Shown: positions 10,863-22,728, numbered from the stretch's first letter. The stretch: 64,000 bases of DNA from Wyeomyia smithii (GCF_029784165.1 NC_073695.1:101249306-101313305); one strand, 5' to 3'. Notes: generated from the letters alone by a model not told the origin. Made by a program: numbers and translations.

Positions 10863-12606
10863 GAGCCGTTGAGAACAAAAGTGGTACATGTGCCATTGAG
10901 TAAATTTTTCAGGAGACGCGATAAACGTAAACACTCTAATAGTAAATTATTTTCTACAATTTTTCCCAACATAACTGCACTAAATCATTGCTGGAAAGGT
11001 GTCAAAAGACGATACATGAAAGGATAACGAGTTCTGGTTGAGAAACTTACACAAACTTCAATGGAAAAACATATACCACTTTTGTTCTATGGGAAAAATA
11101 ATGACCACCAGAAAACGTTGAGAGCAAAAGTGGTACATGTCCAGTCTAAGCATGAAGGATGCATTTGCTCGCTAATCTTAAAACATAGAACATTCATGTC
11201 TTCAGCAGAGTTGTTCAAGTGATTGAGTACTATAGAATGATGATCTGTTTGTTAAGGAATTCTGACACTTTGTGGCGCTAGTGTATATGTAACAGAAGAC
11301 ATTTTAAATAATCTAGATCGACTGGGGCCAATTTAAAGGAAAATACCCTGGTATCTTTAGAATTGCTATTTGGTCGATAATAACTACACGATGGACCCAG
11401 GTTCAACTTTCGGTAGACTACCGGTTGCCCTCCGAATCCAGAAATACCGTAGAAGAGGAAAACTGAAAATTATTTTGGCTATAACTCTGGTATAAGTTAT
11501 CAGATCTCTGTTTTTCTTTAATATTATGGTATATTTTTGCATGTGATAGTTTCGAAAAAAAAACACGAAAAATACTAGGACCTCTTCATTAAAGCAGACA
11601 GTGTATGTAGTTATAGGAGCGACAAATGAGTGAACTGAAAATATGATACAGCCTTGGAAAAATATACACCGTATCCAGATGGGACTAGGACCTGTTTTTC
11701 AAAATTAACGGTAATTCCGGATCTTTTAGAGGGCTATTTGATGGTAAATTTCAGTAACATTCTATCATGAGATCATTTATTTTCGTCTGGGAGTGGTTTA
11801 GAAAAAAAGTGGGACTGTTCTTAAAAATTAATCTCTTTTATGGTAGTACCGGTGGTTCACGTGGTGGCCATCTTGGAGCATATTTCGTTAAAAGATCATT
11901 TTATTTCTAGAATTGGTCTCGAAAAAAAAAAACAGGAAACTTTAGGAACACTGTAAAAAATTGACATTTTACGCTAGTTCTGGATCTTTCGGTGAAATCA
12001 TTTCGTTTCTAGTCAATCCCGCAGAAGCAGTTTCGAAAAAATTAGGAAGCTCTAGAATCACTTTAGAAAATTGACCTCAATTACGGTATTCCTGTTACTT
12101 CCGGAAGGCTATCGGCGGCCTGCCTAAAGCCAAACCTGGGTCCAGTGTGTAAATATATATCTATATCACAGACCTCAGAGAGTTATCTTCTATATTGGCC
12201 ACAGCATACGAGTTGATACTGAAATAGATAAAACTCTTTCTGTTACAAAATAGTTACGGGTACACTAGCGCCACGTAGTGAGAAAATTCCAAAACAGATA
12301 GATCTTCATCTGAAAGTACTCAATCACTTGACCAACTTTGCTGAAGACATGATTGTTCTATATCCTAAGATCTTCGACTTACAATTCATCTAATATGCAC
12401 AGACTGGACATGTACCACTTTTGCTCTCAACGAAATGGTGATTATGTTAATTACCAAAAATTGTTCTGGCTATAACTTTGGTTACGGTTATCAGATCTCG
12501 GTTTTTCTTGGATATTCTAGTACGTTATTGCGTTCTGCATCAATTTATGCATAAAACCCAAAAAGTGTAAAAATGGCACATGTACCACTTTTGCTCTCAA
12601 CGGCTC
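10863..12606. mobile_element. 1.74-kb element with two nested inverted-repeat pairs
   Basis: Outer ends: GAGCCGTTGAGAACAAAAGT and its near-perfect inverse (34 of 35 matching), with ATTT on both sides. A second pair begins at about 11,112 (GTTGAGAGCAAAAGTGG) and ends at about 12,424. Its arms stay alignable for about 200 bp and again at 11,385-11,450 versus 12,110-12,160. The centre (about 11,400-12,150) holds degenerate tandem units of about 120-130 bp. No protein is recognisable. The ATTT duplication is weak evidence, because the target is an ATTT-rich array. Confidence 0.75.
11633..11700 (-). mobile_element. Fragment of tRNA-like SINE (family C)
   Basis: AAATATGATACAG, then AAAATATACACCG and GGGACTAGGACCTG match the 3' part of the tRNA-like element at 52.8 kb in the same orientation. 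The tRNA-like head is lost. Confidence 0.5.
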
Positions 12607-12700
12607 ATTTATAACATTTATGACATTTATAACATTAATGTCATTAATGACATTTATGATATTCATGACCTTTATGACATTCATGACATTTATGACATTT
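12607..12700. repeat. 9-bp minisatellite, right block, with orientation switch
   Basis: Continuation of the GACATTTAT array. Around 12,633-12,652 it passes through AATGTCATTAATGACATT, a perfect palindrome where the unit changes strand. The array then joins repeat X at TTAACCTTCATTG. Confidence 0.75.
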
Positions 12701-13035
12701 AACCTTCATTGCATCCTAAAAAAAACTTACGCTGTTTACCCTGGTGTGTGGTTTTCCACACATACAACATTTGAATTTGTTTTGGCCAAGAAACAACTTA
12801 ATTTTGCCCCAAATTTATTTTTTTCATTGAGTGCATACATACCTGAAACTATAGGTACCAAATAATCCTGCTTCGAAAATCGAATGAGGTATGTATGTGT
12901 GCGGAAGTATGTGTATGTGTGAATATTTTCATTCTTACGACCATCATATCTCGATTTACTCAGCATCAGCTGAACCGATTCGATTGTTCTTAGTCGCGTT
13001 TGAAAGAGCTAAAAGTCTAGTTATTTGACGAAATG
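12694..13035 (+). repeat. Repeat X, uninterrupted copy 2
   Basis: Begins TTAACCTTCATTG, contains the hairpin TGTGTGGTTTTCCACACA, and runs through TCGATTGTTCTTAGTCGCG to about 13,035. It is the empty-site reference for the transposon at 5,097-7,819. Part of the first 180 bp of copy 1 is deleted here. Confidence 0.75.
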
Positions 13036-13540
13036 CCAAATGTTCAAACCTATTCTGCCCTTCCAAGCATAGTTGTCCCAGCGTGCATAAGGTTTGTGTA
13101 GAACATGGGACAACTATGATTGTAACGGCAGTATACCTAACCGCCAGAGTTCATGATGTTAAAATTATCTGCTTTCAAACAGTGTCTCGATTAAACAAAG
13201 GTCCAAGTTTCGAAGCAAGTTATCGTACCTACCCTTACTTGCTATATTTTGTTCAATTGTAATAGATATAAAATGAGTTTCTAGAGATTTGATTTATTAT
13301 TTTTCTGTATATCTTTCAATGAAGCAAAAATCGAACAATATCCGCCATACAATCCCTTCTTTTCATTTGTATTTCACAAGCCTAAAAATAAAAAACACCG
13401 ATGATTTTCAAAAATTACATAAACTGCAAAACAAGCCCGTGTAATCCGCTGGGCTTAACTCGCACATCATCAAAAAGTGATAAAAAAAAACAAAAACTGT
13501 CAGCGCTCACGTGGGACGGTATTAAACGAAAACTACTCAT
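13036..13540. other. AT-rich spacer with one 13-bp-stem hairpin
   Basis: CATAGTTGTCCCA (about 13,069) pairs perfectly with TGGGACAACTATG (about 13,112), with about 30 nt between. No other feature was seen in this stretch. Confidence 0.4.
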
Positions 13541-14350
13541 AGTGTGACGTTCGTACACGCGGCACAAGCAGCCAAAGTTTCACTTTCATTTCGGCGAACC
13601 GCGGCGGTTAGTCGTTTCTGTTTCTCCCAGTTACCGGTCGGTACCAGCATGCACGGAAGGGAGCCCCAAATTCGCAGCTGTGACTTGGTTCGATTCCCCA
13701 GACATCCTCTTTCCCGTCAGCCGATGCTGGTGACCATGGGAGCTAAAAGCGGAGTATCGCTGATCTGCCTCTCTTTTTCTTTTTGGTTTTTTTCTTCTCT
13801 TCTTAATGAACTCCGTTTGCGGAACAAAATAAACAAAGGTCGAAAAGTGAAAACTTTTCAGTTGAGTTTTGGACTACTTATATGTAAGTATACGGCTTGG
13901 AACACATCTTGTGTAGCCAATAATGCTACACGCGTCCGCATTGGCCTTTTTTGTTCGCGATGTCGCTTGATCGTGATCATTAACCATTGTCTGGCTTGTT
14001 GGTTTGAGTGTTGTCAAGTGTGTATATGGCCAGCAGCGTTGATGACGACACTTTTCGGATATTTGCCAAGCTGCTACTCTACGCGTCAAAAGTTTTATGA
14101 AGGTGCTTGCTATGGGCAATGGCTGTATGACATTACAACTGTCTTTCCGAACCGCGAAACTGTTTTCCAAGATGAAACCACTGATGATAATTTGTGACAA
14201 TCGTATTTAAATTTTGAGAAAAACTGTTTTTTAGTCCATGTGAAGCTGAAGATTGATTTCAGAATAAGGTGACACAACCACTGCCCACTGTCATCAAATC
14301 TTTGCACTGGCGAGACCATCGTGCCATTTTGGCTGGTGCGGCTCTGCTAG
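13541..14350 (+). promoter_or_regulatory. GC-richer island with splice-like signals
   Basis: Unique-looking and GC-richer sequence. It has ATG codons at 13,649 and 13,724 followed by a hydrophobic stretch (VSLICLSFSFWFF) and a good donor (TAT|GTAAGTA) at 13,884. Splicing from either ATG to the acceptor at 14,427 meets a stop within seven codons, so a coding junction is not supported. A leader exon or enhancer is possible. Confidence 0.25.
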
Positions 14351-14427
14351 CGCGTGTGACTGGAAACCTGATTTACGTGTCTGATTGACAGCGTTGATGA
14401 GGTTATAACATACAAACTTTTTTTCAG

Positions 14428-14703
14428 CCCAGGACCGCCTGTTCGATTAGTCCCTTCCGACGAAAATCGACCGCACCGAGCGCCTTGCTGTGCTGACGGA
14501 ACGGATGGTCTTGTTGTCGGGCACGCATGACATGAAATCCGATTTGGACAGTCTCTTCGAATCGACTGGTGTTCGGATGGTTATGCAACGCATGTACGGT
14601 GGTTTTATGAGGCTGTACGCGCCGTGCGAACATACGATTCAGGCAGTTGAAGGGACTACCACTGAGACTTTTGGCCGGTTAGGGAAATTACTTCCCTTTG
14701 TCT
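14428..14703 (+). CDS. Unidentified ORF after a splice-acceptor-like tract
   Basis: The tract CTTTTTTTCAG ends at 14,427. After an in-frame TAG the frame runs open to TGA at 14,703; the first ATG is at about 14,490. The protein is rich in Met, Leu and Glu (ERMVLLSGTHDMKSDLDS, RMVMQRMYGGFMRLY). Codon use is GC-richer than the surroundings. No domain, signal peptide or transmembrane segment was recognised. The opposite strand is also open for 69 codons, which lowers confidence. It could be a chance ORF, a terminal exon or an old retro-copy. Confidence 0.2.
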
Positions 14704-15047
14704 GACAAATTGCGGCTACTGTCAGTTTTTGTATCTGGTTGTCGAAACAAAGGTTACACATATAACCTAATTTCTAAAGCAGGATATCTGGCACATTTGA
14801 TCTACGAGCTGATGTATGAATGTATGAATTCGCTAGCAGCCGTTACTGATAGGATGATGAAATTGTAGGGTTCCGAAATTCAGCTCGTAATAAAAAACTA
14901 AAGATTACGGCGTGATTAGTCCATTAGAAAAAGTTCCGTTGTACGAATATGTTGAATATAGTTACATTATCAAGATGAACGTGATTGTTTTACAATTATC
15001 TCTTTACGAACTAATTTAATTTTTTCATATGACTTACATTTTAACTA

Positions 15048-15110
15048 TAGTTGCCGGATCTCCGTTGTGATCGCGGGTTCGAGTCCCGTCTGGACGAGGG
15101 AAATTTTTTT
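15048..15110 (+). repeat. tRNA-like 3' half with B box
   Basis: GCGGGTTCGAGTCCCGT gives a well-paired T arm with the B-box consensus, followed by CTGGACGAGG. The 5' half of a tRNA is absent, so this is a tRNA or SINE remnant and not a functional tRNA. Confidence 0.5.
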
Positions 15111-15199
15111 CAAGCCTTAAGTCACACCTTCTATTCCCGTTCATTTTCGCATTCTCGCAAACTACATACATTGCCCGCTTCACTAAATTATCTCCCTGT

Positions 15200-16155
15200 T
15201 TTTTGACGTGGGACTACGTCTTTGTTTACAATACTGGGATGCATTCTGTAAAATTGGAAATGAAACTGGCAAATGTTGCGTCAGATTTCAAACGTTAATA
15301 GCAGCATAACCACACGATACATAATAATAACCAATATGTTGTTGGATAGATAAAATGTGTAACAATTTTATAAAACGCTAGTTATCATTATTACTTCACT
15401 GCTCAACGGTGAAAATTGATAAAAAGTTACAGGAAAACTTACGCGAACAATGAACCAATTACATGCGAGTATTCCTAGCACAGACGACGTGAATGGACAC
15501 CATCCGTTCCCTGTGATATTCTCTGTATCAATATGAAAATAAAAATTGACAGAATCTTCCCGTCCCAATAGGTCAATTTATTTTTGCTTCCATGAGCTTA
15601 GACTAAAATGATGTCTCGAAGGTAAAAGTTTTCCGAAAAGTTTGAAACAATCTCCAATCCTTAACAATTTCTAAACCTGCTTTCAAAACCTCATGAAAAC
15701 TGATGTCTTGAAAGAAAACATGGTGGTAAAAGCAACAGTACCAGTGGAGTAAAGAACCGCAGGTCTCTCGTCGTCTATGATTGCAGCGGTACTCTTCTAT
15801 TCGTAGATTTTAACGGTACACTTCTATTCGTACTGCAGCGGTGCTATTCTTATTGCAGTGGTACACTTTTGTTCGTTCATTTTTATTCGTGTGCAATCGA
15901 GGAAAAACTGCAATGCTGCTGTTGATGGTGATTGAAAGTTTATCTCATAAATATGATTACCATAAACTATTCCACAAGAGTTGTGAATTTTGCAACGGAT
16001 ATTTATTCAATTTTATCTTCGATATTCACTAAATAATCGTGACCGGATAGTATCGAAAGAGTAAATTCCACATATACACATTAATAGAAGAGTAAGAGCC
16101 TGCGAATGCTTGTGAATTTTTGGTTTATTTACTAAGATTCACTCGAATCTCCTTT
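15200..16155 (-). mobile_element. 3' region of a non-LTR-type retroelement (copy 1)
   Basis: This is about 75-90% similar to 59,735-60,770 over its whole length, including CATTCCTAGCACAGACGACG and CAATCGAGGAAAAACTGCAA. On the minus strand it follows a decayed RT C-terminus and ends GACGTAGTCCCACGTC plus A-run. The same last 180-200 bp recur at about 24.2 and 48.15 kb. The A-run after a fixed end suggests a non-LTR 3' terminus, although an LTR origin is not excluded. Confidence 0.6.
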
Positions 16156-16480
16156 TATATTTCAAAATGGTTAGATGATATATTATTATTCAAAGCTTTA
16201 CCATAATAAACGTATATTAGCTGTCTTCGTAATACAGCGAATGTAATTGTAGGTGAATGAAAAAAATTGTCAAGCACAAAATAAAAATGGAATTGTTGAT
16301 TGTTATGGTTTTTTTGCTGGAACTTGTTAATAATTTTGTTAGACATATCTTCTTATGTTTGCCAATTAATGAACTTTTGTTAGGGCGTCTATATTATTTT
16401 GGAAGTAAGAACCATACCAAAGATTTGATTTATTCAAAGTTAAATAAGACAAAACCATTTATTAAAATAACGTAAGTATT
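16156..16480 (-). pseudogene. RT C-terminal remnant, jockey-like
   Basis: Minus-strand MSNKIINKFQQKNHNNQQ aligns with the last residues of the two better preserved retroelements here (SNQIINKFRQKSLQSS at 34.5 kb; INKFRQKSLQSS at 61.1 kb). A stop codon lies just upstream, and the rest is frameshifted. It marks the coding end of the element whose 3' region lies at 15.2-16.15 kb. Confidence 0.55.
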
Positions 16481-17665
16481 ATTGATTAGGTTTTCGAAGA
16501 TATAGAGTTAATTCTGACTTTGACACAATACGAGAAATTTTTGGTGCTTTTTCAACAAGAATGATATGCTTGTACCTTGTCAAATACATGTTGCTTGCAC
16601 AAAAAAAATACTACAGGCTAATACTAATATCACCAAATATAAACAATTTTCTTTCGAGTGTTGTTGAATATATTTCAAAAAATTGATTTCCAGGGGAGGC
16701 TGAAAATAAAAATAAAAATTTGAACTTTACCAATAGTAATGTCTTAAAATGGAAAAGTTGCTTTTTGGGCTCAAATTCCCAATATTAAATTAAATTTAAA
16801 GGTAAATTGGAATTGGCTCTTCGTTGCATGGAGCAGGTTATAGTATATCGCGTTCGATGAAAATTATGCATTCGATACCAGAAAAAAGACCGCGCGACAA
16901 CCCAAAACTCTGTCGATCTTTCTATTTGAGATTATAATCAGCATTCATTGAATCTTCTAATATTTACCGATTAAAAAATCCGTATCATGAAATTCAAAAG
17001 GAGTTGCATAACAATTATTACTATGTCTTCTAGAGTGTAAGGATTCGAAAATTCCAAATACGTAATGCAAAAATTTTTGTTAATCTGATTTACAAAAAAT
17101 CCAATCAACTAATTGTATGCAATGAACACTAGAGACTCTGATTTGGAACAATGAAACCTTGAATACAGTAACATTAGTTTGCTACGATTCCATTAGAAGA
17201 TTTCAGACTTTACGCGGCTTTTCAGAAAAACCGAAAACCGAAATCAGTAAAGAAAGGGTTAAATTTCCAACACCAAATTTTCGAATATTTCCTAAAATTT
17301 TATTTTTGATCCTGTTCGTCATAATGATTCGCAGATTGAATTAACTTTCAAGTCATCTACGTTAAACCATTGTTGGCAAACACGAATCACATTAATCTTG
17401 GAGCCTCATGAATTTCAAATGACACTCGGTCTATAACTAATTCCCAAAAAATCGAAACCAAACAACATAATGTTGAATTTTTTGAGTAATATTATATTGT
17501 TTACTCAAGAGTTGGAACGTAAAAATGCTTATATTTTACTATTTGAGCCTATGATATTGTTTATGAAAAATTTTGAGAAGGCTATACAAATGGAATAAGA
17601 GAAATGGAATAATTTTACTGGACTCATGATATATTTGCCGTTTTTGGTTATTTAAATATGTATAT
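16481..17665. other. AT-rich stretch without gene
   Basis: Only short chance frames and A/T tracts are seen. No inverted ends, tandem arrays or recognisable protein fragments were found. Confidence 0.5.
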
Positions 17666-20010
17666 GGGTCATTCCATGTCAAGTGTCCGAGGAAATGCAT
17701 CGACCATCTCCGATTTCGACCAAAACTTGTGAGTCGATGTATTTCGAGCCGGAACTCATAAGTACAAAGTGTTGTACCGATTGGTGGACCCATCGGCCAA
17801 TGGGACTGCCTCCACTTTTTACGAATTTAGCAAAACACCTTTTTTATTTTGTGAATATCTCGGGACCCTGAAGAGCTACATGTAGTATTGACATATCATT
17901 TTGAAGCGTTTTAGATGTAGAATCGAACTACGCGATCAATTTTTTTCTGCAGTGTTGTCAACATTGCATTTTTTTCGATTCATAACTTAATTTGTAATTT
18001 CCTCAAAATATCCCCCCTTCGATTTTGATTTTGACCACGCCAATGTGTTTAGCAGACGATTTTACATAGGAATCACTTATCAGCAAAAAACAAAATGTAG
18101 CGTTCCAAAGATACAGCATTTTCAAAATTGCAAGATTTTGGATTTTGTCTACGCACGAAAGTGCTTCTACATGAATTGCTGCTATCCTTATGCTATCCTA
18201 GCGTGCGTTTGTGTAATCGAAGAGTCGTTCCTTAGAGGAGCATCCGTTAATGATATAACGCAAAAAATCCCGTTCTAGAATCATTTTCACGAAAAGTTAC
18301 AGGAGAGTTTTGGCTACACTTTTCACATGAATCTTCATTTTATTGGTTTATCACATTGTATAAATTATCCTCTCTCAATTTAAAACCGTTTCCTAACAGG
18401 CGAACGGTCATGTTCTTTCCTGATTTAAAGTTTGCTATGATTTCAAAATTGTAAACAATGTGTCTCATCATGGGTGCAGTCATTTCATTCTTGAAGATGG
18501 TGTGTTTGATTGGATTGTATTTAAAACAAATTTGTGTCGCTGGAAAACGGTATTGGTTATCACAGCAGCTTACGTGATGAGGTTTACTAGCTACTAAGGG
18601 AGCATGCATAAATGACGTAGTTTTTTTTTTAATTTTTTTACCCCCTTCCCCCTCTTCCACCGTAGCATTTCGTCATAAAGTCAGACCTCAAACTCCTCAC
18701 CACGCCCCCCACCCTCACCTCACCCCAATGACTTTTTTTGCAAACTTTATTTACTAAAAACATACATGGAATCATAAACGAATAAGACAAAACAAAGAAT
18801 TAAAAGTGACCATAAACAAACAAAGCCGTGAAAAAAAATAATTAGAATAAATCCAAATATTTTGATTTCATATTTGCTACGTAGCTTGGCTTGACCCCCT
18901 AGCCTCCCCCTAGTCAAATTTCGTCACAAAACTGCTAGTCGTTGCATGTTCGATTCCCGGCTCGGGAGAAGACTGTTATTATCAGTAGGAATCAGTGGCT
19001 GCGAAGCCTGTGTCAAATAAACAGAACAGAAAAATCCACCTCTGCTCTAATCCTGGGTAAGAATAAGAATAAGAAGAAGAACATAGGCGGATAAATGTTA
19101 TGATAGAGTTACTTGCTCTATGACGTGCTATGATATGAGCAAATTAAGATATTCGGTTATGATAAAATATTTTGGATGCGTTCGGAGATTTGTTTGAACA
19201 TGTGGTCTTGAATGTAAATATGCAAAATTATGAAATGAAATCTGAAATCAGCTTTTTTTCACTTTAATAACAATGTCACAAGTTGGTTTCAAATTCGAAT
19301 CATGGACAAAAGTCTACATTTGACAAAAAACAGTTTGAATTTAAATACGAAAAGTGTAGCCAAAACTCTCCTGTAACATTTCGTGAAAATGATTCTAGAG
19401 CGGGATTTTTCGCGTTATATCATTAACGGATGCTCCTCTAAGGAACGACTCTTCGATTACACAAACGCCTGCTAGGATACCATAAGGATAGCAGCAATTT
19501 ATGTAGAAGCACTTTCGTGCGTAGACAAAATCCAAAATCTTGCAATTTTGAAAATGCTGTATCTCCGGAACGCTACATTTAGTTTTTTGCTGATAAGTGA
19601 TTCCTATGTAAAATCGTCTGCTAAACACATTGGCGTGGTCAAAATCAAAATCGAAGGGTGGGGGGGTATTTTGAGGAAATTGCAAATGAAGTTTTGAATC
19701 GAAAAAAATGCAATGTTGGCAACACTGCAGAAAAAAATGATCACGTAGTTCGATTCTACATCTAAAACCCTTCAAAATGATATGTCAATAGCACCTGTAG
19801 CTCTTCAGGGTCCCGAGATATTCACAAAATAAAAAAGGTGTTTTGCTAAATTCGCAAAAAGCGGAGGCAGTCCCATTGGCCGATGGGTCCACCAATCGGT
19901 ACAACACTTTGTACTTATAAGTTCCGGCTCGAAATACATCGACTCACAAATTTTGGTCGAAATCGGAGATGGTCGATGCATTTCCTCGGACACTTGACAT
20001 GGAATGACCC
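17666..20010. mobile_element. 2.35-kb element with about 660-bp inverted arms
   Basis: The left end GGGTCATTCCATGTCAAGTG has its exact inverse at the right end. The two arms (about 17,666-18,326 and 19,350-20,010) are around 95% identical, so they encode near-identical shadow ORFs on opposite strands. The 1-kb spacer has no intact gene; it holds a C-run segment (about 18,600-18,920) and a SINE fragment. Left and right flanks (TATATGTATAT / GTATTCATTT) show no clean target duplication. It is a fold-back type DNA element of unassigned superfamily. Confidence 0.85.
18928..19032 (+). mobile_element. SINE family B fragment
   Basis: TGTTCGATTCCCGGCTCGGG then AGACTGTTATTATCAGTAGG matches the B-box region and body of the 8.35-kb copy. 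It ends with GCGAAGCCTGTGT and an A-rich, AGAA-repeat tail. It is nested in the spacer of the long-arm element. Confidence 0.6.
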
Positions 20011-21081
20011 GTATTCATTTCAACATTATCAGAAAATCTCATATAACCTAGCTTTCTCATATATCTTTGCTGTGTATGTTGGTTCCTGATTATAATAATT
20101 TTTTTTTTCTTCAAAATAATAGTTTTTTTTCTTAAAAGCGCCCCGTTTTTGTTTAAGTTCTTATTTGAAATAAACTGGAATTGGTGATGTTTGAGTTTGA
20201 CATATGAAGTTCAAACAGGTAACCAACAAAAAAGGGAATTTTCCATCACAGTACACTGCCCATAAACGCATAAGAGTCACACTGCCAAAAACGTACAACT
20301 GAGTAAAACACAGTAGACGCTGGAAAACCAATATATGAATACATATGGAAATATATGTAGCAGAATACTTTTATATGAAATAAGGTTGTGGTTGTTCCGA
20401 TTAGTACACCTCAATTGGTCTTTCAATGAAAGTTACTATAATTTTCTACTAGTTATTTTTAGCTCTGAGCCTGTTTTGCATTTATTTGTAACGTGGGACT
20501 GACCAAAATTTATATTTTTCTCATCATTTTAGCAACAAACATAGCTTTTTTTGTGATTTTTTGAGAGCACACGTACTGTAAAGAAGTTTCTGAGGTTTAT
20601 CTTAAAAGTGATGAAAATTCACATGGGTGTGATGAAGAGTCTCTAAATTTCATAGTATTTTGTTGAGAGATGAAATTTGTCAATCTGTCAACAGTTATCA
20701 ATTTTCTGTAAACTTTTTTTGTAATTTCATCGGATTTTTTTATCATATAAAAAGTTTAAAGTTAAAATTTTTCTCAATGGAAAGCATTTAATGGATAGAT
20801 CTCTTTGAATTTAAGTTCTTTTAAAAAAACATGAGACACACTTTTCGCATAATCAATAACCATGAAACCTAAATTAATCCACCTAGCGGTCAGACCCAGC
20901 CTTACTCATTCAAACTTTTATTTGTAAAAACAGATTTACATGAACGCTTCAATCCAATAAATGTATATTCACTCTTTGGGTTCTAAAATATTGATGTTGT
21001 AATTGAAGTATAAAATATGAAATTTGACGTTATGTTAGTGCTTAAGAAATAGCGAAATGACTTTTAATTTCGAACAATTTT
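20011..21081. other. AT-rich stretch without gene
   Basis: Long A/T tracts and no coding or repeat structure that could be supported. The word ACGTGGGACTGACC (about 20,490) recalls the ACGTGGGACTACGTC end of other repeats but is isolated. Confidence 0.45.
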
Positions 21082-21094
21082 ATCACGAGCGATA

Positions 21095-21454
21095 TGAGCG
21101 GGGGCCTAGTGTGGTTGGTAACGTCTCCGCCAATCACGCTCGACGCCTGGGTTCGAATCCCACCGCCGACATAGGTGTCGATGGTTGTGAGGTGACGTGA
21201 TCCACTCACAACCAACCCAACTGGTCTAGATTCAATCCTAGCCGACACCGGGAGATTTTCTGAGGCGAAAAATCTCTGGGATCACGCCTTCCATCGCATG
21301 AGGAAGTAAAGCCGTTGGCGCCGGTCCGTTAATAAACGGGTCGTGAGTTAGGGTCCTGGGTGTGGAGTCGCCTCCCTGGGCGTCGGTGATTGGCCACAAC
21401 AGTGGCGGAACTAGACCGACGGAAAATAAGCGAGAATAAAAAAAAAAAAAAAAA
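21095..21454 (+). mobile_element. tRNA-derived SINE (family D), complete with 13-bp duplication
   Basis: A-box-like TAGTGTGGTTGGTAACG and consensus B box GGTTCGAATCC lie in the first 70 bp. A body of about 280 bp follows, then an 18-base A tail. ATCACGAGCGATA flanks both ends without mismatch (21,082-21,094; 21,455-21,467). The perfect duplication points to a fairly recent insertion. A minus-strand copy at 51.2 kb confirms the 3' end. Confidence 0.9.
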
Positions 21455-22728
21455 ATCACGAGCGATACCGGGAACGTTCAAATAGTATGATACCACATTT
21501 AAATTATGTTGAGGCCACATATCGATCAAAGCAGGTATAGTTTCAAATAGTTTTTGAATTTCTTTTCTTTCCATTACTTTTGGGCCACATATGGTCGGTG
21601 TTAAGTCAGACCGGACCAAGTGACATTTTGGTTATTTCGAGAAAAACGAGTTTGAAATTTACTACTCTGTAAATTTCGAAGATTTCCATATTGCCGCGTA
21701 ATTTTGGTATTATGAACCAGAGTAACTCTTTGACTGTATCATGTAAAGTGGCAATTAAGAAAAACAGCGTTATGAATTCGACAATGACGGGTAACTTAAC
21801 TGAACTAGGAGAAGTTGGTCCACTCTGACTGAACAAAAGAATGATATGTAATGAGTTGGTTCATTGTGACCGATCCATTGAAAAAATATTTATAGCCAAT
21901 CAATCGAACAGTTAAAAAGTTTTAAAATTTTATTTTCCGCTTCTTCAGCACCACGAATAATACCAGCTATATAAAATGTAATTGAACAAATTCATTGAAT
22001 GTTTTCGCAATTATCCTCTCTCACTTTATTATCAACCTTTTTAGGATATGATTCCTTGGTAGAATCGTTATTCTTAAGGTCAGAATCACTGTTATAACGG
22101 GAACTTGTTTTTAAAATAATTTTTTTTGTGTAGCTCACAATGAAGACTACCATTTTCTAGTTTTATGTTCAATCTTAGTGGACCATTAACACTTTGTTCA
22201 TTTACTGGTAAAGTATACTCGTTTGTCTAACGGGCTCTGGAACTTTTTTATAAGGTACCTGGCAGCTTTGAAATCAACTTATGCTGACTTTAAACCAATG
22301 CAAATAATTCCGGTAATTACAACTTATTTCTGCTTGGCACATGGTCCACTCTGTCTGAATACTATAGAGCATGATATATAATCAGCGTAGCGATAGCGAA
22401 ATTCGTCAAAAAAATACATTCAAGTACATTGCTGTGTGTAAAACATACATGATTCCAATGAATGATGAAGAAAGTATCCCCTATTAAAGAGAAATCCAAA
22501 AAATCGCTTGAATATTCGTCTATTTTCTGATTTTTACCAACATGTGACTGGGTTGTAGTTACCAATAACCTAACACTTGGTTCGTTCTGACTGCACACTA
22601 AGATTGCTTTTCTTTGATCATTCAGAAAAAATACTACAAGGTATACAGCCCTAGGGGTTGTATGAAATGGTGACGTAGGACTAAATATATAATATATGCT
22701 AAACTGAATATTATTATATGCTGCGCTA

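Noticed and set aside
10616..10972. 118-codon minus-strand frame with His-Lys-Cys repeats
   Set aside because: Crosses from the GACATTTAT array into the end of an inverted-repeat element; no independent coding evidence.
13544..14197. 217-codon plus-strand frame
   Set aside because: Starts at a non-ATG codon and reads through a strong splice donor at 13,884; the sequence is cysteine-rich without a recognisable fold. Kept only as an island.
15048..15110. Possible functional tRNA gene
   Set aside because: Only the T arm and 3' side are present; the D arm and anticodon arm cannot be drawn.
17683..17871. Matching open frames in the two arms of the 17.7-20.0-kb element, suggesting a protein family
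   Set aside because: The frames are alike because the arms are near-identical inverted copies; they are short and have no domains.
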